A DNA stretch of 64,000 bases from Pseudomonas sp. GV085 (GTDB taxonomy: Bacteria; Pseudomonadota; Gammaproteobacteria; Pseudomonadales; Pseudomonadaceae): positions 21,250 to 85,249 of the forward strand of contig NZ_QAOV01000011.1 in NCBI RefSeq assembly GCF_003050925.1, in the 5' to 3' direction. The translations under genes were made by a program, and so were the position numbers. Each line of letters begins with the position of its first letter. Position 1 is the stretch's first letter. A model generated the notes under the pieces. The model was not told the origin of the DNA and made no database searches. It worked only from the letters and a program-made list of their open reading frames with translations. Positions 1 to 8,753 of the stretch are shown piece after piece.

Positions 1-1
1 T

Positions 2-355
2 GCGGCGTTCCCCGAACCGGTCGAGGTCGAAGCGCTGCTGCCGGACCTGGTGGCCGCGTGCGCCGAATACCGCAGCAAAGGCGTATTCAACTGCCTGCTC
101 AGCGATGGCGACTGGTTGTTCTGCTATTGCTCGACCAAACTGGCGCAAATCACCCGTCGCGCACCGTTTGGCCCGGCACGCTTGAAAGATGTCGACGTGA
201 TCGTCGACTTTCAGGCCGAAACCACGCCTAACGACGTGGTCACCGTCATCGCCACCGAACCCCTGACCGAAAACGAAACCTGGACCCGTTACGAACCGGG
301 TCAATGGAGCCTGTGGCGGCGCGGCGAATGCGTCAGCCAGGGCAAGACCGAATAA
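2..355 (+). CDS. Class II glutamine amidotransferase (YafJ-like), C-terminal part
   Basis: This is the 3' end of a gene that begins before the window; the frame is open from base 2 to the TAA at 353-355. The visible 117 residues contain the patterns CAEYRSKGVFN, LLSDGDWLFCYC and a late IATEPLTENETW, which are typical of the C-terminal half of YafJ-type class II glutamine amidotransferases. These enzymes carry an N-terminal nucleophile glutaminase domain; the catalytic N-terminal cysteine lies outside the window and cannot be checked. The physiological acceptor of the ammonia is not known for this family. The DUF2937 gene follows after 11 bases, so the two are probably co-transcribed. Confidence 0.8.
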   Translation, partial: AAFPEPVEVEALLPDLVAACAEYRSKGVFNCLLSDGDWLFCYCSTKLAQITRRAPFGPARLKDVDVIVDFQAETTPNDVVTVIATEPLTENETWTRYEPGQWSLWRRGECVSQGKTE

Positions 356-366
356 GGACTCCTTGC

Positions 367-909
367 ATGTTGCTCAGTTATCTACGGCTGGTGTTGTTTG
401 CGGCCGGCTTGTTGATCGGTGTACAGGTGCCGGGGTTCATCAGCGATTACGCCAAGCGGGTCGAAGCCCATCTGATCGAGGCGCAAGCCGGGTTGAGCGG
501 GTTCCAGAACACGGCCAATCAGTTTTTCAAGGGTGACATGCAGGCTCTGGTCGCGCATTACCGCGCCAGCGAAGACCCGATCTTCCGCAGCGATGCCGAC
601 AGCCTGAGCAACCTGCTGACCCGCCAACTGGCGCTGGACAAGCAGTTCCAGGCGATGCAGGGGCCGTGGTACATCCGCTTCCTGCAAGTGGTGCTGGCTG
701 CCGATCCGGACATCCGCAAGGAAACCTGGAATGGCTACAGCTACCAGATCCTGTTGACGCCCGAAGCGATGAGCTGGGGCATGAGCGGCGCATTGTTGCT
801 GTCGTTGGGCCTCGAATGCCTGTTCCGGCTGATCGACTGGGTGGTGCTGGGCGGCAAGCGTCTGCGCCAGAGCCGGCCGATCGAAGAGCGGGATTTGCGC
901 GGCTTGTAA
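367..909 (+). CDS. DUF2937 family membrane protein
   Basis: The protein has 180 residues from the ATG at 367, which has AAGGA about 8 bases upstream; longer in-frame starts overlap the preceding gene and have no such site. A hydrophobic segment at about residues 4-24 and another near 138-155 flank a soluble, probably periplasmic, region, which fits the two-membrane-segment DUF2937 family. Its function is unknown. It follows the amidotransferase gene by 11 bases and ends next to a strong inverted repeat that separates it from the oppositely oriented receptor gene. The family assignment rests on overall pattern and is reasonably secure; nothing in the sequence suggests a catalytic role. Confidence 0.7.
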   Translation: MLLSYLRLVLFAAGLLIGVQVPGFISDYAKRVEAHLIEAQAGLSGFQNTANQFFKGDMQALVAHYRASEDPIFRSDADSLSNLLTRQLALDKQFQAMQGPWYIRFLQVVLAADPDIRKETWNGYSYQILLTPEAMSWGMSGALLLSLGLECLFRLIDWVVLGGKRLRQSRPIEERDLRGL

Positions 910-923
910 CACCGTCGAGCGTC

Positions 924-947
924 AAGGAGCCGGCAAGCCGGCTCCTT
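924..947. terminator. Bidirectional terminator between converging genes
   Basis: A perfect inverted repeat with 11-base arms (AAGGAGCCGGC / GCCGGCTCCTT) and a 2-base centre lies between the DUF2937 stop and the end of the TonB receptor gene. It can fold on both transcripts. There is no long T-run, so termination strength is uncertain. Confidence 0.6.
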
Positions 948-953
948 GCTTGA

Positions 954-3065
954 TTACCAATCGATCGAATAGGTCATGCTCAAGGTACGGCCTTCGGCGT
1001 TGGGGAATGGCGCTCTGGCGTTGGCCTGGGCGAACAGGTTGACGTACGTGCGGTTGGTCAGGTTGTACACACCGCCTTCCAGGCGACCGACCGGCAAGTA
1101 CACGGAGCCGAGCAGGTCCACCAACGTATAACCATCGATGTCGCGCCCGTTGTTGTCCTTGGCGGCAGCGTCGTAACTGGACAGGTGCATGCCTTGCAGG
1201 CGCAGGGTGTAGTCGTCTTCGGCGTAGCCGACGAACAGCGTGGTTTTGGCCGGTGAAATGCGTGTCGCCGGCAGATCGATCCATTTCCCGTTCTGCTGGG
1301 TCTCGCCTTTGGCCCAGGCATAGGTGCCACCCACCGACCAGTGATCGGTCGCGAGGTAGGTCAGGCTGTTTTCGATGCCGCGAACCCGCTCCTTCTGGTT
1401 GATCAGACGCAAGACACGGTCATTGGCATCGTAGAACTGAGTCACGTCCGAGGTGTTTTCATAGACGGTGACGTCGGCCTGCCACCGGTCCCAGTTACCG
1501 CGCCAGCCCAGCTCGTAGCTGTCGACCTTGATGGCCTGGGCGTTGAGGCTCTGGATGTCGAAGGTGCTGTTCACGTCACGCAAGAAACGCTGGATGTCCG
1601 GCAGCGAAAAACCCTGGCTGTAATTGGCGAAGACGTCCTGATGTTCACTCAGGTGATAGACCGCGCCCAGGTTATAGAGCGTCGCGTCGTATTTGAGGGT
1701 GTCACCGGGCAGGATGGCGCGTACGCCGGTCTGGACGATCTGACCGTAAGCGATGCTGTCGGAGACCTCGCTTTCGATCCATTCGCGGCGCACACCGCCA
1801 CGCAAGGTCCAGTCTCCGATGTCCCAGGACATCTGCCCGAACAGCGCCTTGGTGGTGGTTTCGATATCCGGGCCCAACTCGTAAGTGGTGCCGGTCTTGG
1901 TGTAGGTCAGCCCATTGAGGGTGTATTGGTCACCGCGCTGGCGGGAGCGTTCGTGATCATAGTCGGCGCCCCAGACCAGGTTGCCAGTGGCGCTGCCGAT
2001 GGCCGGCAACGGCGTGTCGATGGCCGCACGCAGGCCGTAGACATCCTGCACGCTGTTGTTGTCGGAGATCCCGGCCTTGCCCCGCGACAGGTCCGGGAAG
2101 AACAGCGCGTCGGCCCGGCGCCAGTAGCTTTCCAGTTGCAGGCCCTGGCCGTAGAAGTCGTTGTCGGTGTAGTTGAGGTTGGCCGCCTGGTTATGGGTGT
2201 AGGGCTGGTCGTCGAGTTTCAGTCCTTTGACCGCCACGGCCTCTTGTCGGTTGTTCGGGTCTTTTGTGTAGCCAGTGTCCTGCTGGTCCTTGTAGTCCTG
2301 CAGTGACAGGCTGAGTTTTTTATCGGCATCCAGTTCGTAACCGAAACGACCTTGCAGGTCATAGGTGTCGGTGTCCATGTTGCTGCCCTGGGAGGTGTCC
2401 TGAGGGATGCGATTGCCGTTGCCGTCGTACTGATCGTTGCGCTGGGTCAGGTCGGCGGACACGTACCAGTCCAGGGCATCCTTGCGCCCGGTCGCACTCT
2501 GAAAAGCCTCGTAGGCGAAACCCTTGCTGTTGAGGTTGTTGCCGGTGGTCAGGCCCAGTTTGCTGCTGTAGGCAAGGTCCTGACCCTGGTTGCGCTTGGT
2601 GATGATGTTGATGATGCCGCCCGAAGCACCGGCGCCATAAATGCTGCTGGCGCCGGAAACCACCTCGATGCGTTCGATACTGGCCGGTGCGATGCTGTTG
2701 AGCTGGCGGAAGTTGTCACGCGTGGCGTTTTGCGACACGCCGTCGATCAACACCAGCATGTTGCGCCCGCGCAGGGTCTGGCCGAAGTTGCTCATCCCGC
2801 CGCTGGACGGCGCCAGGCCGGGAACCAGTTGCCCCAGGATGTCGGAGACTCGGCGCCCGGCGCCACTCTGTTGGCTGATCTGTTGTTCGTCGATCACCTG
2901 GACCGAGCCGGGAATCGAGGCAATGGTCGCTTCGCTGCGCGTCGCGGAAACGACGGTGGCTTGCATGTTCAATGTGCCGGGTTGCTGGTCGGTGTCCTCG
3001 GCCCAGGTTTGGGCGCTGAAGGAGCCGAGCAGCGGAATCATCAAGGAAAGTTTGGTTCGGGTCAT
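954..3065 (-). CDS. TonB-dependent siderophore receptor, IutA/ChtA-like
   Basis: The 703-residue protein begins with a signal peptide (about residues 1-22, ending near QTWA), followed by a plug domain with the pattern TVVSATRSEATIASIPGSVQ at about 37-56. LVLIDGV and IERIEVVSGASSIYGAGASGG follow in the plug, then a long 22-strand-type barrel ending in an aromatic residue (SIDW). Order and spacing match the IutA / RhtA / ChtA group, receptors for citrate-based siderophores such as aerobactin and schizokinen. It is the last gene of a three-gene operon, 15 bases after the MFS gene, so it most likely re-imports the siderophore made by the upstream NIS synthetase. The ligand itself cannot be read from sequence. 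Iron regulation is inferred from the upstream Fur box. Confidence 0.88.
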   Translation of the reverse strand: MTRTKLSLMIPLLGSFSAQTWAEDTDQQPGTLNMQATVVSATRSEATIASIPGSVQVIDEQQISQQSGAGRRVSDILGQLVPGLAPSSGGMSNFGQTLRGRNMLVLIDGVSQNATRDNFRQLNSIAPASIERIEVVSGASSIYGAGASGGIINIITKRNQGQDLAYSSKLGLTTGNNLNSKGFAYEAFQSATGRKDALDWYVSADLTQRNDQYDGNGNRIPQDTSQGSNMDTDTYDLQGRFGYELDADKKLSLSLQDYKDQQDTGYTKDPNNRQEAVAVKGLKLDDQPYTHNQAANLNYTDNDFYGQGLQLESYWRRADALFFPDLSRGKAGISDNNSVQDVYGLRAAIDTPLPAIGSATGNLVWGADYDHERSRQRGDQYTLNGLTYTKTGTTYELGPDIETTTKALFGQMSWDIGDWTLRGGVRREWIESEVSDSIAYGQIVQTGVRAILPGDTLKYDATLYNLGAVYHLSEHQDVFANYSQGFSLPDIQRFLRDVNSTFDIQSLNAQAIKVDSYELGWRGNWDRWQADVTVYENTSDVTQFYDANDRVLRLINQKERVRGIENSLTYLATDHWSVGGTYAWAKGETQQNGKWIDLPATRISPAKTTLFVGYAEDDYTLRLQGMHLSSYDAAAKDNNGRDIDGYTLVDLLGSVYLPVGRLEGGVYNLTNRTYVNLFAQANARAPFPNAEGRTLSMTYSIDW

Positions 3066-3080
3066 GAGTTGGTCTTTTTT

Positions 3081-4292
3081 TTAGTCGTGATAAGTGTGGG
3101 TAGACAAGATTGCGGGGGCCGGTGTGGAGGTGAATGAGCGCACCCAGCGGATCCCGATGGCGGCCAGTGCGTAGGTCAACGCCACCAGCCAGAAACTGTG
3201 GGCCAGCCCGACCAGCCCCATGCCGATCCCGCCGAGGACGGCACCGAGCAGAGCGCCAGCCTTGGCCGCGCTGTTGCCCAGGCCGAGGGCAAAACCCTGC
3301 TGGCTTGAAGACACGGTGTTGGCGATCAGCGCATAGGCGACGGGGAGCAGCGCGCCTTGCCAGATGCCCCAGACCAACCGGCTGACGAGAAAACCCAGCC
3401 ATTCGCTGGCCAGTGCCGTGGCCGCGAGCGTCAGGGCGCAGAGCCAGGCAACGCCTTCGATGACGCGCAGGGTGTAAGCCGGCTGCCAGCGGTCGAACAG
3501 ACGCCCCCACAGGGGAGCGGAGATGGCCAGGGTCGCGGCGCTCGCCGCGTAAGTCGCACCGATCAGCCAGCCCGGCGCATGCAGAATGTCGGCGACATAC
3601 AGGGCGTAGAAGGGTTGCGGCATCATCTTCGCGGCTTGAATCAATACGATCACCAACAGGATTCCACCGAGCCAGCCTTTAGGCAGGGCCACCGGTGCAA
3701 CCGGTTTCTTCGTCGAGGCTCGCGCCTTGTCGGCCGGCAGGAATAAACTCCCCAGTGCGCACAGCAGGCAAATCGCCGTCGCGCCATAACAGAGCAGGGC
3801 AAACCCCGAGATGTCCATCAGCCAGCCGCCCAATACCGGGCCGATCAACGAGCCGACGGCGGTCGCCGATTGCAGACGGGCCAGGGTGTGACCGCGCCGG
3901 GAGCTGTCGCAGCAGGCCAGGGCATAGGCTTGCGCGGCGGCGATAAACCCGGCCAATGCGCCTTGCATCACGCGAATGCCCACCAGCAGCCACGGATCGA
4001 GGGTAATCGCCGCCAGCCCCTGGCACAGCGCAAGTGCCAGCAACGCCCGAACGATCATCGGCTTGTGCCCGGTGCGATCACCCAACCGTCCCCACGCCGG
4101 CGTCAGCAGCATGGCCGCCAGCATCGGGCCGGCATAGACCAGCGCCGATAGCAGTGCGGTGTAGCCAGCGCCCTCTGGCCCAAGCAGATGCTGGATCTGC
4201 AAGGGCCAGAACGGGCCGCTCATTTCCATGGCGCCCATGGAGACAAACTGGATGACGATCAGCAGTCGCAACGCACGACCATCAGCGAGCAT
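3081..4292 (-). CDS. MFS transporter, probable siderophore exporter
   Basis: The protein has 403 residues with about twelve hydrophobic helices and the MFS loop signature GRLGDRTGHKP after helix 2. Its start codon lies inside the end of the NIS synthetase gene (11-base overlap), so the two are translationally linked. MFS exporters between a NIS synthetase and a TonB receptor are known from several carboxylate and hydroxamate siderophore loci, for example lbtB of Legionella, and export of the finished siderophore is the likely job. The family is certain; the substrate is inferred from context only. A general drug efflux role cannot be excluded. Confidence 0.82.
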   Translation of the reverse strand: MLADGRALRLLIVIQFVSMGAMEMSGPFWPLQIQHLLGPEGAGYTALLSALVYAGPMLAAMLLTPAWGRLGDRTGHKPMIVRALLALALCQGLAAITLDPWLLVGIRVMQGALAGFIAAAQAYALACCDSSRRGHTLARLQSATAVGSLIGPVLGGWLMDISGFALLCYGATAICLLCALGSLFLPADKARASTKKPVAPVALPKGWLGGILLVIVLIQAAKMMPQPFYALYVADILHAPGWLIGATYAASAATLAISAPLWGRLFDRWQPAYTLRVIEGVAWLCALTLAATALASEWLGFLVSRLVWGIWQGALLPVAYALIANTVSSSQQGFALGLGNSAAKAGALLGAVLGGIGMGLVGLAHSFWLVALTYALAAIGIRWVRSFTSTPAPAILSTHTYHD

Positions 4293-6204
4293 CGGCGTTG
4301 GTTCGCAGCGGATTACTCAGGCGTCCGACGATGTCGGCGTGGCTGTCGTGCAAGCGCATGCGCATGAACGATTTGGCCGGCCAATCCTGCTCCAGCAGGG
4401 CCTGACGCTCGCTTTCCCAGCGTCCCGGTTCGACGTGCTCGCGCACGCTCTCGAAGCACTGTTCAACGTGCGTGGCCAAGCGCTCCCAAAGGCTGTTTTC
4501 CGGCACATTCCAGTGGCGGGCGCAGAGCAACGTCAACTCACCGAGGTGGCACATGAACGTGGTGTGCAGGAGCTTGTCGCGAACAAAACCGGCGTCGTCG
4601 TACAGGGTCATTTTCGGATCGTGCAGCTGGATATCCAGACCCTTGGCGTGCAGGGTTTTGCGATCGATGCGAATGTCGCCGAAGTCACGCAGCAGCAACC
4701 GATTCAACTGCCCGTCAGCGCCCATCACCATGAAGCTGTTTTGCTGGTGCGCTTCGAACGCCACGCCATACATCAGGTAGATGCCCAGCAGGCTCGGGAC
4801 GGCAATCGACAGGTAATCGTCGAAGAACGCCAGCATGGCGTCGCTGTCGTCACGGCCCTGAGCCAGTTGCACCCAGTCACGCAGCAACGGTTGTTCGAAT
4901 TCGTTGACGGCGAACAGGCTGCCGACCGGCACGGCCAGTTCGCCTTCTTGCAGCAGGGTCAGCGGGTTGTCGCGGTACAACACGGCGGCATGCCGGGACC
5001 GTTCGTCATTGGCCGGTTGTGGCGCGTAGTGTACGCCGATGCGTTCCGGCACGATGTTCAGCAGGCGCTGAATCTGCGGTTCGTGATCGAGAATCTGCAG
5101 TAGCAGTTGGCTGATGCGCGGTCCCATCCGGGCCGAGCGCGGCGACACGGTGCGCTGCACGCTGGTCAGGCGCAGGGCCACCGGCAACTTGACCATCGGC
5201 GCAACGCGGCTGGCCTCTGGTACGACGGTGCGGAAGGACATGGTCGGATGGCCAGTGAAGGCAACGATGTCGGTGATGATCAGCAGGTTGTCGGCGATCT
5301 CGCCGGCGAACGAATTGGGCAGCTCTTCATTGACTTGCCATGGGTGCGACGGCAGCGGGAGGTAGTCCGTTGCCTCCAGGCCCCGTTGCTGCAAATGCTG
5401 CCGCAATTGTTCGGCGGCCTGCGGGAAGTGGCCTTGCCACCAGTCCCAGTAATCGGCAGTGCCGGCCAGTGATTCGACGTGGGTGTACTGACGGTGCAGG
5501 GCGCACAGCACAATCGGAAAACTCGCTTCGAATTCCGGCGAGAAAGCGATGACCTGCGCAGCGCTCAAGCCCAGTTTGGTCTTGTAGTTAGGATGCCAGG
5601 GGTGGCCGAGCGTGCCCCACTGTTCGAGCAATGACGTCGGGTTCTGGTGGTCGGGGCTGGCTTTGAGCCAGGCGAACAGATTGTCGTTGTGCTCGCTGTC
5701 GATCTGCTCTCTCAGGCGCTCGGTCCATCCACGGTGGAACGCCAGGCACAGGGTGTCGTTGCTGTAGCTATCGTCCAGCTCGCGGGCCAGACGTTCCAGT
5801 ACTTGCGGGGAGGCGGGCGGGTTGAGCTGAGTGCTGAGGTGGGCGAGCAGTTCGCTGGGCAACTGGATTTTATGTGGCAGGCTGTCGGGGGTGTGCAGGA
5901 CGATGCTGCCACGCACGTCCCAGCTGTTCATTCTTCCGCCCCTCAGGTGGTCGAAGCAAAGTTGCGCACTGTCGCCAAGCGGCAGCCAGCAACGACTGTT
6001 GTCGTCGTACTCGCAGGCGTCGGGGTTGATCAGACCTTCGCGAAACAGCGCCTGGATCAGGCGTTGGAAGCAGCGCTGGGCGGCGGGCTCCAGGGCATTG
6101 CTCAAATGGTCGAGGGTGATGCGGTGGGACTGGAAGGCAGGAGTGCCGAGGGCTTCGCTCCAGTTTGAGAGCAATTGCTGCTGTTTTTGCGTGTAAGCGC
6201 GCAT
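4282..6204 (-). CDS. IucA/IucC-family (NIS) siderophore synthetase
   Basis: This 640-residue protein is full length for NRPS-independent siderophore synthetases, which use ATP to join citrate or a related carboxylate to an amine or alcohol. Visible motifs are GHPWHPNYK at 200-208, HPWQ at 287-290, MSFRTV at 322-327 (nucleotide-binding loop), the KLPVALRLTS stretch at 339-348, YGVAFEAHQQN at 479-489 and LLRDFGDI at 504-511, followed by the usual FhuF-like C-terminal region. The ATG at 6204 has AAGGAG about 9 bases upstream. It is the only synthetase in the locus, with no monooxygenase, acetylase or decarboxylase beside it. That favours a symmetric condensation such as citrate with a common diamine, as for rhizoferrin, but the product is unknown. 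Confidence 0.9.
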   Translation of the reverse strand: MRAYTQKQQQLLSNWSEALGTPAFQSHRITLDHLSNALEPAAQRCFQRLIQALFREGLINPDACEYDDNSRCWLPLGDSAQLCFDHLRGGRMNSWDVRGSIVLHTPDSLPHKIQLPSELLAHLSTQLNPPASPQVLERLARELDDSYSNDTLCLAFHRGWTERLREQIDSEHNDNLFAWLKASPDHQNPTSLLEQWGTLGHPWHPNYKTKLGLSAAQVIAFSPEFEASFPIVLCALHRQYTHVESLAGTADYWDWWQGHFPQAAEQLRQHLQQRGLEATDYLPLPSHPWQVNEELPNSFAGEIADNLLIITDIVAFTGHPTMSFRTVVPEASRVAPMVKLPVALRLTSVQRTVSPRSARMGPRISQLLLQILDHEPQIQRLLNIVPERIGVHYAPQPANDERSRHAAVLYRDNPLTLLQEGELAVPVGSLFAVNEFEQPLLRDWVQLAQGRDDSDAMLAFFDDYLSIAVPSLLGIYLMYGVAFEAHQQNSFMVMGADGQLNRLLLRDFGDIRIDRKTLHAKGLDIQLHDPKMTLYDDAGFVRDKLLHTTFMCHLGELTLLCARHWNVPENSLWERLATHVEQCFESVREHVEPGRWESERQALLEQDWPAKSFMRMRLHDSHADIVGRLSNPLRTNADAR

Positions 6205-6265
6205 CGGGTCCGACTCCTTCTGGACGGTGGTTTAACTGAATGCGCGCAGAGAATACATTTTTCAA

Positions 6266-6288
6266 ATTATAATGCAAATGATAGCAAT
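6266..6288 (-). promoter_or_regulatory. Probable Fur box before the siderophore operon
   Basis: The AT-rich stretch ATTATAATGCAAATGATAGC (6266-6285), continuing to 6288, contains degenerate hexamers of the Fur consensus (GATAAT repeats) and lies about 60-85 bases before the synthetase start codon. The match is partial, so this is an inference from sequence resemblance plus gene content. Confidence 0.55.
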
Positions 6289-6316
6289 TCCTACTTGTAG
6301 TGTGGAAAACTCCTTT

Positions 6317-7246
6317 TCAGAGGCCAGCCAGGGGTTTGCTCAAGACCATGTAGCGCTCTCCCACCTTCCGCGCATACTCCTCCAGCACCTGCTGACACAA
6401 GGCCACAATTTCCTCGACCCACTCAACACCCACCCGCCACGACACCACCACCTGCAAGTCGGGTGGTCGCTGATCGATATCCAGCAAGGTCAATTCGCCA
6501 CGCGCCAGTTCCTCGGCCACCAGCACCGGCGGCAACGCGCCGATGCCAAAGCCATCGCGCAGCAGCCGGGTAATGGCCGACACCGAGTTCACGCAGTTCA
6601 ACCGTGGCATCATCACGCCATTGGCCTGCATCAGGGCGAGCACTTCCTGATGCGGGTGGGAGTTTTTCGAGTAGGTGATGATCCGCTCTTTCGCCAGATC
6701 GGCGACGCCTGAATACTCACGGTTGTACAGGGAGTTGCTCGCGACAATCCAGCCCATGGGGTGGCTGGCCAGTTCCAGGCTGCGCACGCTTTCCTGGCGC
6801 AGCAGGTCGGTTTGCAGAATCACATCGAGAAAGCCTTTTTGCAGCTGATCGCAGAGGTTGAGCGAGGTATCGGCCACCAGCTCGATTTCCACCAGCGGGT
6901 AGTGATCAGTCATCTGCGCCACCAACGGGCTGAGCCAGGTGTGGATCACCGTATCCATCACGCCGATGCGCACCCGTCCGGCCTTGCTCGATCGGGTCTC
7001 GATCGACTGCTTGAGTGCCTGCATGGTGTCCATCATCTGCTCGGCGTAATCGAGCACTTTGAGGCCTTCGGGCGTCAGGCTCACGCCGCGCGAATCCCGC
7101 AGAAACAGCTTTACCCCGAGCTCGCCTTCAAGCACCGCAATTCGGCTGGAGATCGAGGCCTGGGTGGTGAAGAGCTTGTCGGCGGTCAGGCGAAAACTCT
7201 TGAGTCGGGCGACCCAGACGAAAGTCTCGAGAAACTTCAGGTTCAT
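6317..7246 (-). CDS. LysR-family transcriptional regulator of the pxp region
   Basis: The protein has 309 residues: an N-terminal winged helix-turn-helix (about residues 1-60, with TADKLFTTQASISSRI) and a LysR substrate-binding domain (about 90-295). It is transcribed away from the MFS-pxpABC genes across a 147-base gap, the usual arrangement for a LysR regulator and its target, so it probably senses 5-oxoproline or a related compound. An ATAA-N7-TTAT site lies 4 bases before its start codon. It reads toward the siderophore operon but is separated from it by 112 bases holding the Fur box, so I do not assign it to iron control. The effector is unproven. Confidence 0.88.
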   Translation of the reverse strand: MNLKFLETFVWVARLKSFRLTADKLFTTQASISSRIAVLEGELGVKLFLRDSRGVSLTPEGLKVLDYAEQMMDTMQALKQSIETRSSKAGRVRIGVMDTVIHTWLSPLVAQMTDHYPLVEIELVADTSLNLCDQLQKGFLDVILQTDLLRQESVRSLELASHPMGWIVASNSLYNREYSGVADLAKERIITYSKNSHPHQEVLALMQANGVMMPRLNCVNSVSAITRLLRDGFGIGALPPVLVAEELARGELTLLDIDQRPPDLQVVVSWRVGVEWVEEIVALCQQVLEEYARKVGERYMVLSKPLAGL

Positions 7247-7249
7247 GGG

Positions 7250-7264
7250 ATAAAGATTTCTTAT
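7250..7264. promoter_or_regulatory. LysR-type binding site
   Basis: ATAA-N7-TTAT, an interrupted dyad of the T-N11-A type recognised by LysR proteins, sits directly before the regulator start and inside the divergent intergenic region. Its position suggests autorepression of the regulator and activation of the MFS-pxp operon. Confidence 0.5.
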
Positions 7265-7393
7265 GTCTAAGGCGGGTTTTTATTAGTTGGACGCAGCAGG
7301 GACGCGCGTCCAAGAATCGACGCATCCGGTTCCCCACGATAGGCGTCGTCGGGGCTCAGAACAATACCAATAAAATCAGCGCGGAGATTTGCC

Positions 7394-8680
7394 ATGAGTG
7401 CGCCCGACACCCCCTTCATCCCGAAAGTCTCGGCCCGTCCGGGACCTTTCGACTGGTATCGCAACATCAATCAGCAGGAACGCCGCACCTTCTGGAGCTG
7501 CAAGATCGGCTATGGCCTGGACGGTATGGACACCCAGATGCTCAGCTTCGTGGTGCCGACCCTGATTGCCATGTGGGGCATCACCACCGGCCAGGCCGGG
7601 CTGATTCATACCAGCACCCTGATCGCTTCGGCCATCGGTGGCTGGGTGGCGGGGATTCTCTCCGACCGCATTGGTCGTGTGCGCACCTTGCAACTGACGG
7701 TGCTGTGGTTTGCCTTCTTCACCTTCCTCTGCGGCTTTGCCCAGAGCTACGAGCAACTGCTGATTGCACGGACCTTGATGGGCTTCGGTTTCGGCGGTGA
7801 GTGGACGGCCGGCGCGGTGCTGATCGGCGAAGTGATCCGTGCTCAGGACCGCGGCAAGGCAGTGGGCATGGTGCAGTCCGGCTGGGCGCTGGGTTGGGGG
7901 CTGACGGCGATTCTGTATGCGCTGCTGTTCTCGGTGTTGCCACCGGAAGACGCCTGGCGTGCGCTGTTCATCCTCGGCATCGTGCCGGCGATCTTCGTGA
8001 TTTTCGTCCGCCGTCTGGTCAAGGACCCGGAAATCTATCGTGAAGCCAAAGCGAAACAGGAGCCGGGCAACCCGTCGAAGTTCTACGAGATCTTCGCCCC
8101 CGGCATGCTCTTCACCACGATTCGCGCTTCGTTGCTGACCACCGGTGCGCTGGGCGGTTACTACGCGATCACGTCCTGGCTACCGACTTTTCTGAAGAAC
8201 GAACGCGGTTTGAGCGTACTCAATACCAGCGGTTATCTGGCAATGGTGATCATCGGTTCCTACGTGGGTTATGTCATCAGCGCCTATTTGACCGACATCC
8301 TGGGGCGTAAAAAGAACTTCATCCTGTTCGCCGTGGGCTCGTTCACCATTGTGTTGCTGTACACCCAACTGCCGGTCAGCAACGGCGTGATGCTGTGGCT
8401 GGGCTTCCCGCTGGGTTTCTTCGCCTCGGGGATCTTCAGCGGCATGGGCGCATTCCTGACCGAGTTGTTCCCTACACGCATTCGCGGTTCGGGCCAGGGT
8501 TTTTGCTACAACATCGGCCGGGCGCTGGCGGCGTTGTTCCCGCTGCTGATCGGCCTGCTCAGCCAGACCGTGCCGCTGAGTGTGGGCATTGGTGCCTTTG
8601 CGGCGGTTTCCTACGGAGTGGTGATCCTCGCGGCCCTGAGCCTGCCGGAAACCCGTGGCAAGCAACTCGACGCCCGGTAA
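7394..8680 (+). CDS. MFS transporter of the pxp operon
   Basis: The 428-residue protein has about twelve membrane helices. The loop after helix 2 reads SDRIGRVRTLQ, and RTLMGFGFGGEW marks helix 4, placing it in the metabolite:H+ symporter / sugar-porter-like part of the MFS. The ATG at 7394 has GGAG 7 bases upstream. It is followed after 73 bases by pxpA in the same direction and shares a divergent promoter region with the LysR gene. Uptake of 5-oxoproline or an amide precursor is the simplest role; the substrate is not shown by the sequence. Confidence 0.85.
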   Translation: MSAPDTPFIPKVSARPGPFDWYRNINQQERRTFWSCKIGYGLDGMDTQMLSFVVPTLIAMWGITTGQAGLIHTSTLIASAIGGWVAGILSDRIGRVRTLQLTVLWFAFFTFLCGFAQSYEQLLIARTLMGFGFGGEWTAGAVLIGEVIRAQDRGKAVGMVQSGWALGWGLTAILYALLFSVLPPEDAWRALFILGIVPAIFVIFVRRLVKDPEIYREAKAKQEPGNPSKFYEIFAPGMLFTTIRASLLTTGALGGYYAITSWLPTFLKNERGLSVLNTSGYLAMVIIGSYVGYVISAYLTDILGRKKNFILFAVGSFTIVLLYTQLPVSNGVMLWLGFPLGFFASGIFSGMGAFLTELFPTRIRGSGQGFCYNIGRALAALFPLLIGLLSQTVPLSVGIGAFAAVSYGVVILAALSLPETRGKQLDAR

Positions 8681-8753
8681 CTGATAACCTGCGGGCTTGT
8701 CTTACAGATATGTCCCGCAGCTAAAAAGATTAATGCCTACAGGAGTGTTCAGC

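Noticed and set aside
6317..7246. LysR gene as a regulator of the siderophore operon
   Set aside because: It points toward the operon but is divergent from pxp, has its dyad on the pxp side, and the operon has its own Fur-like box.
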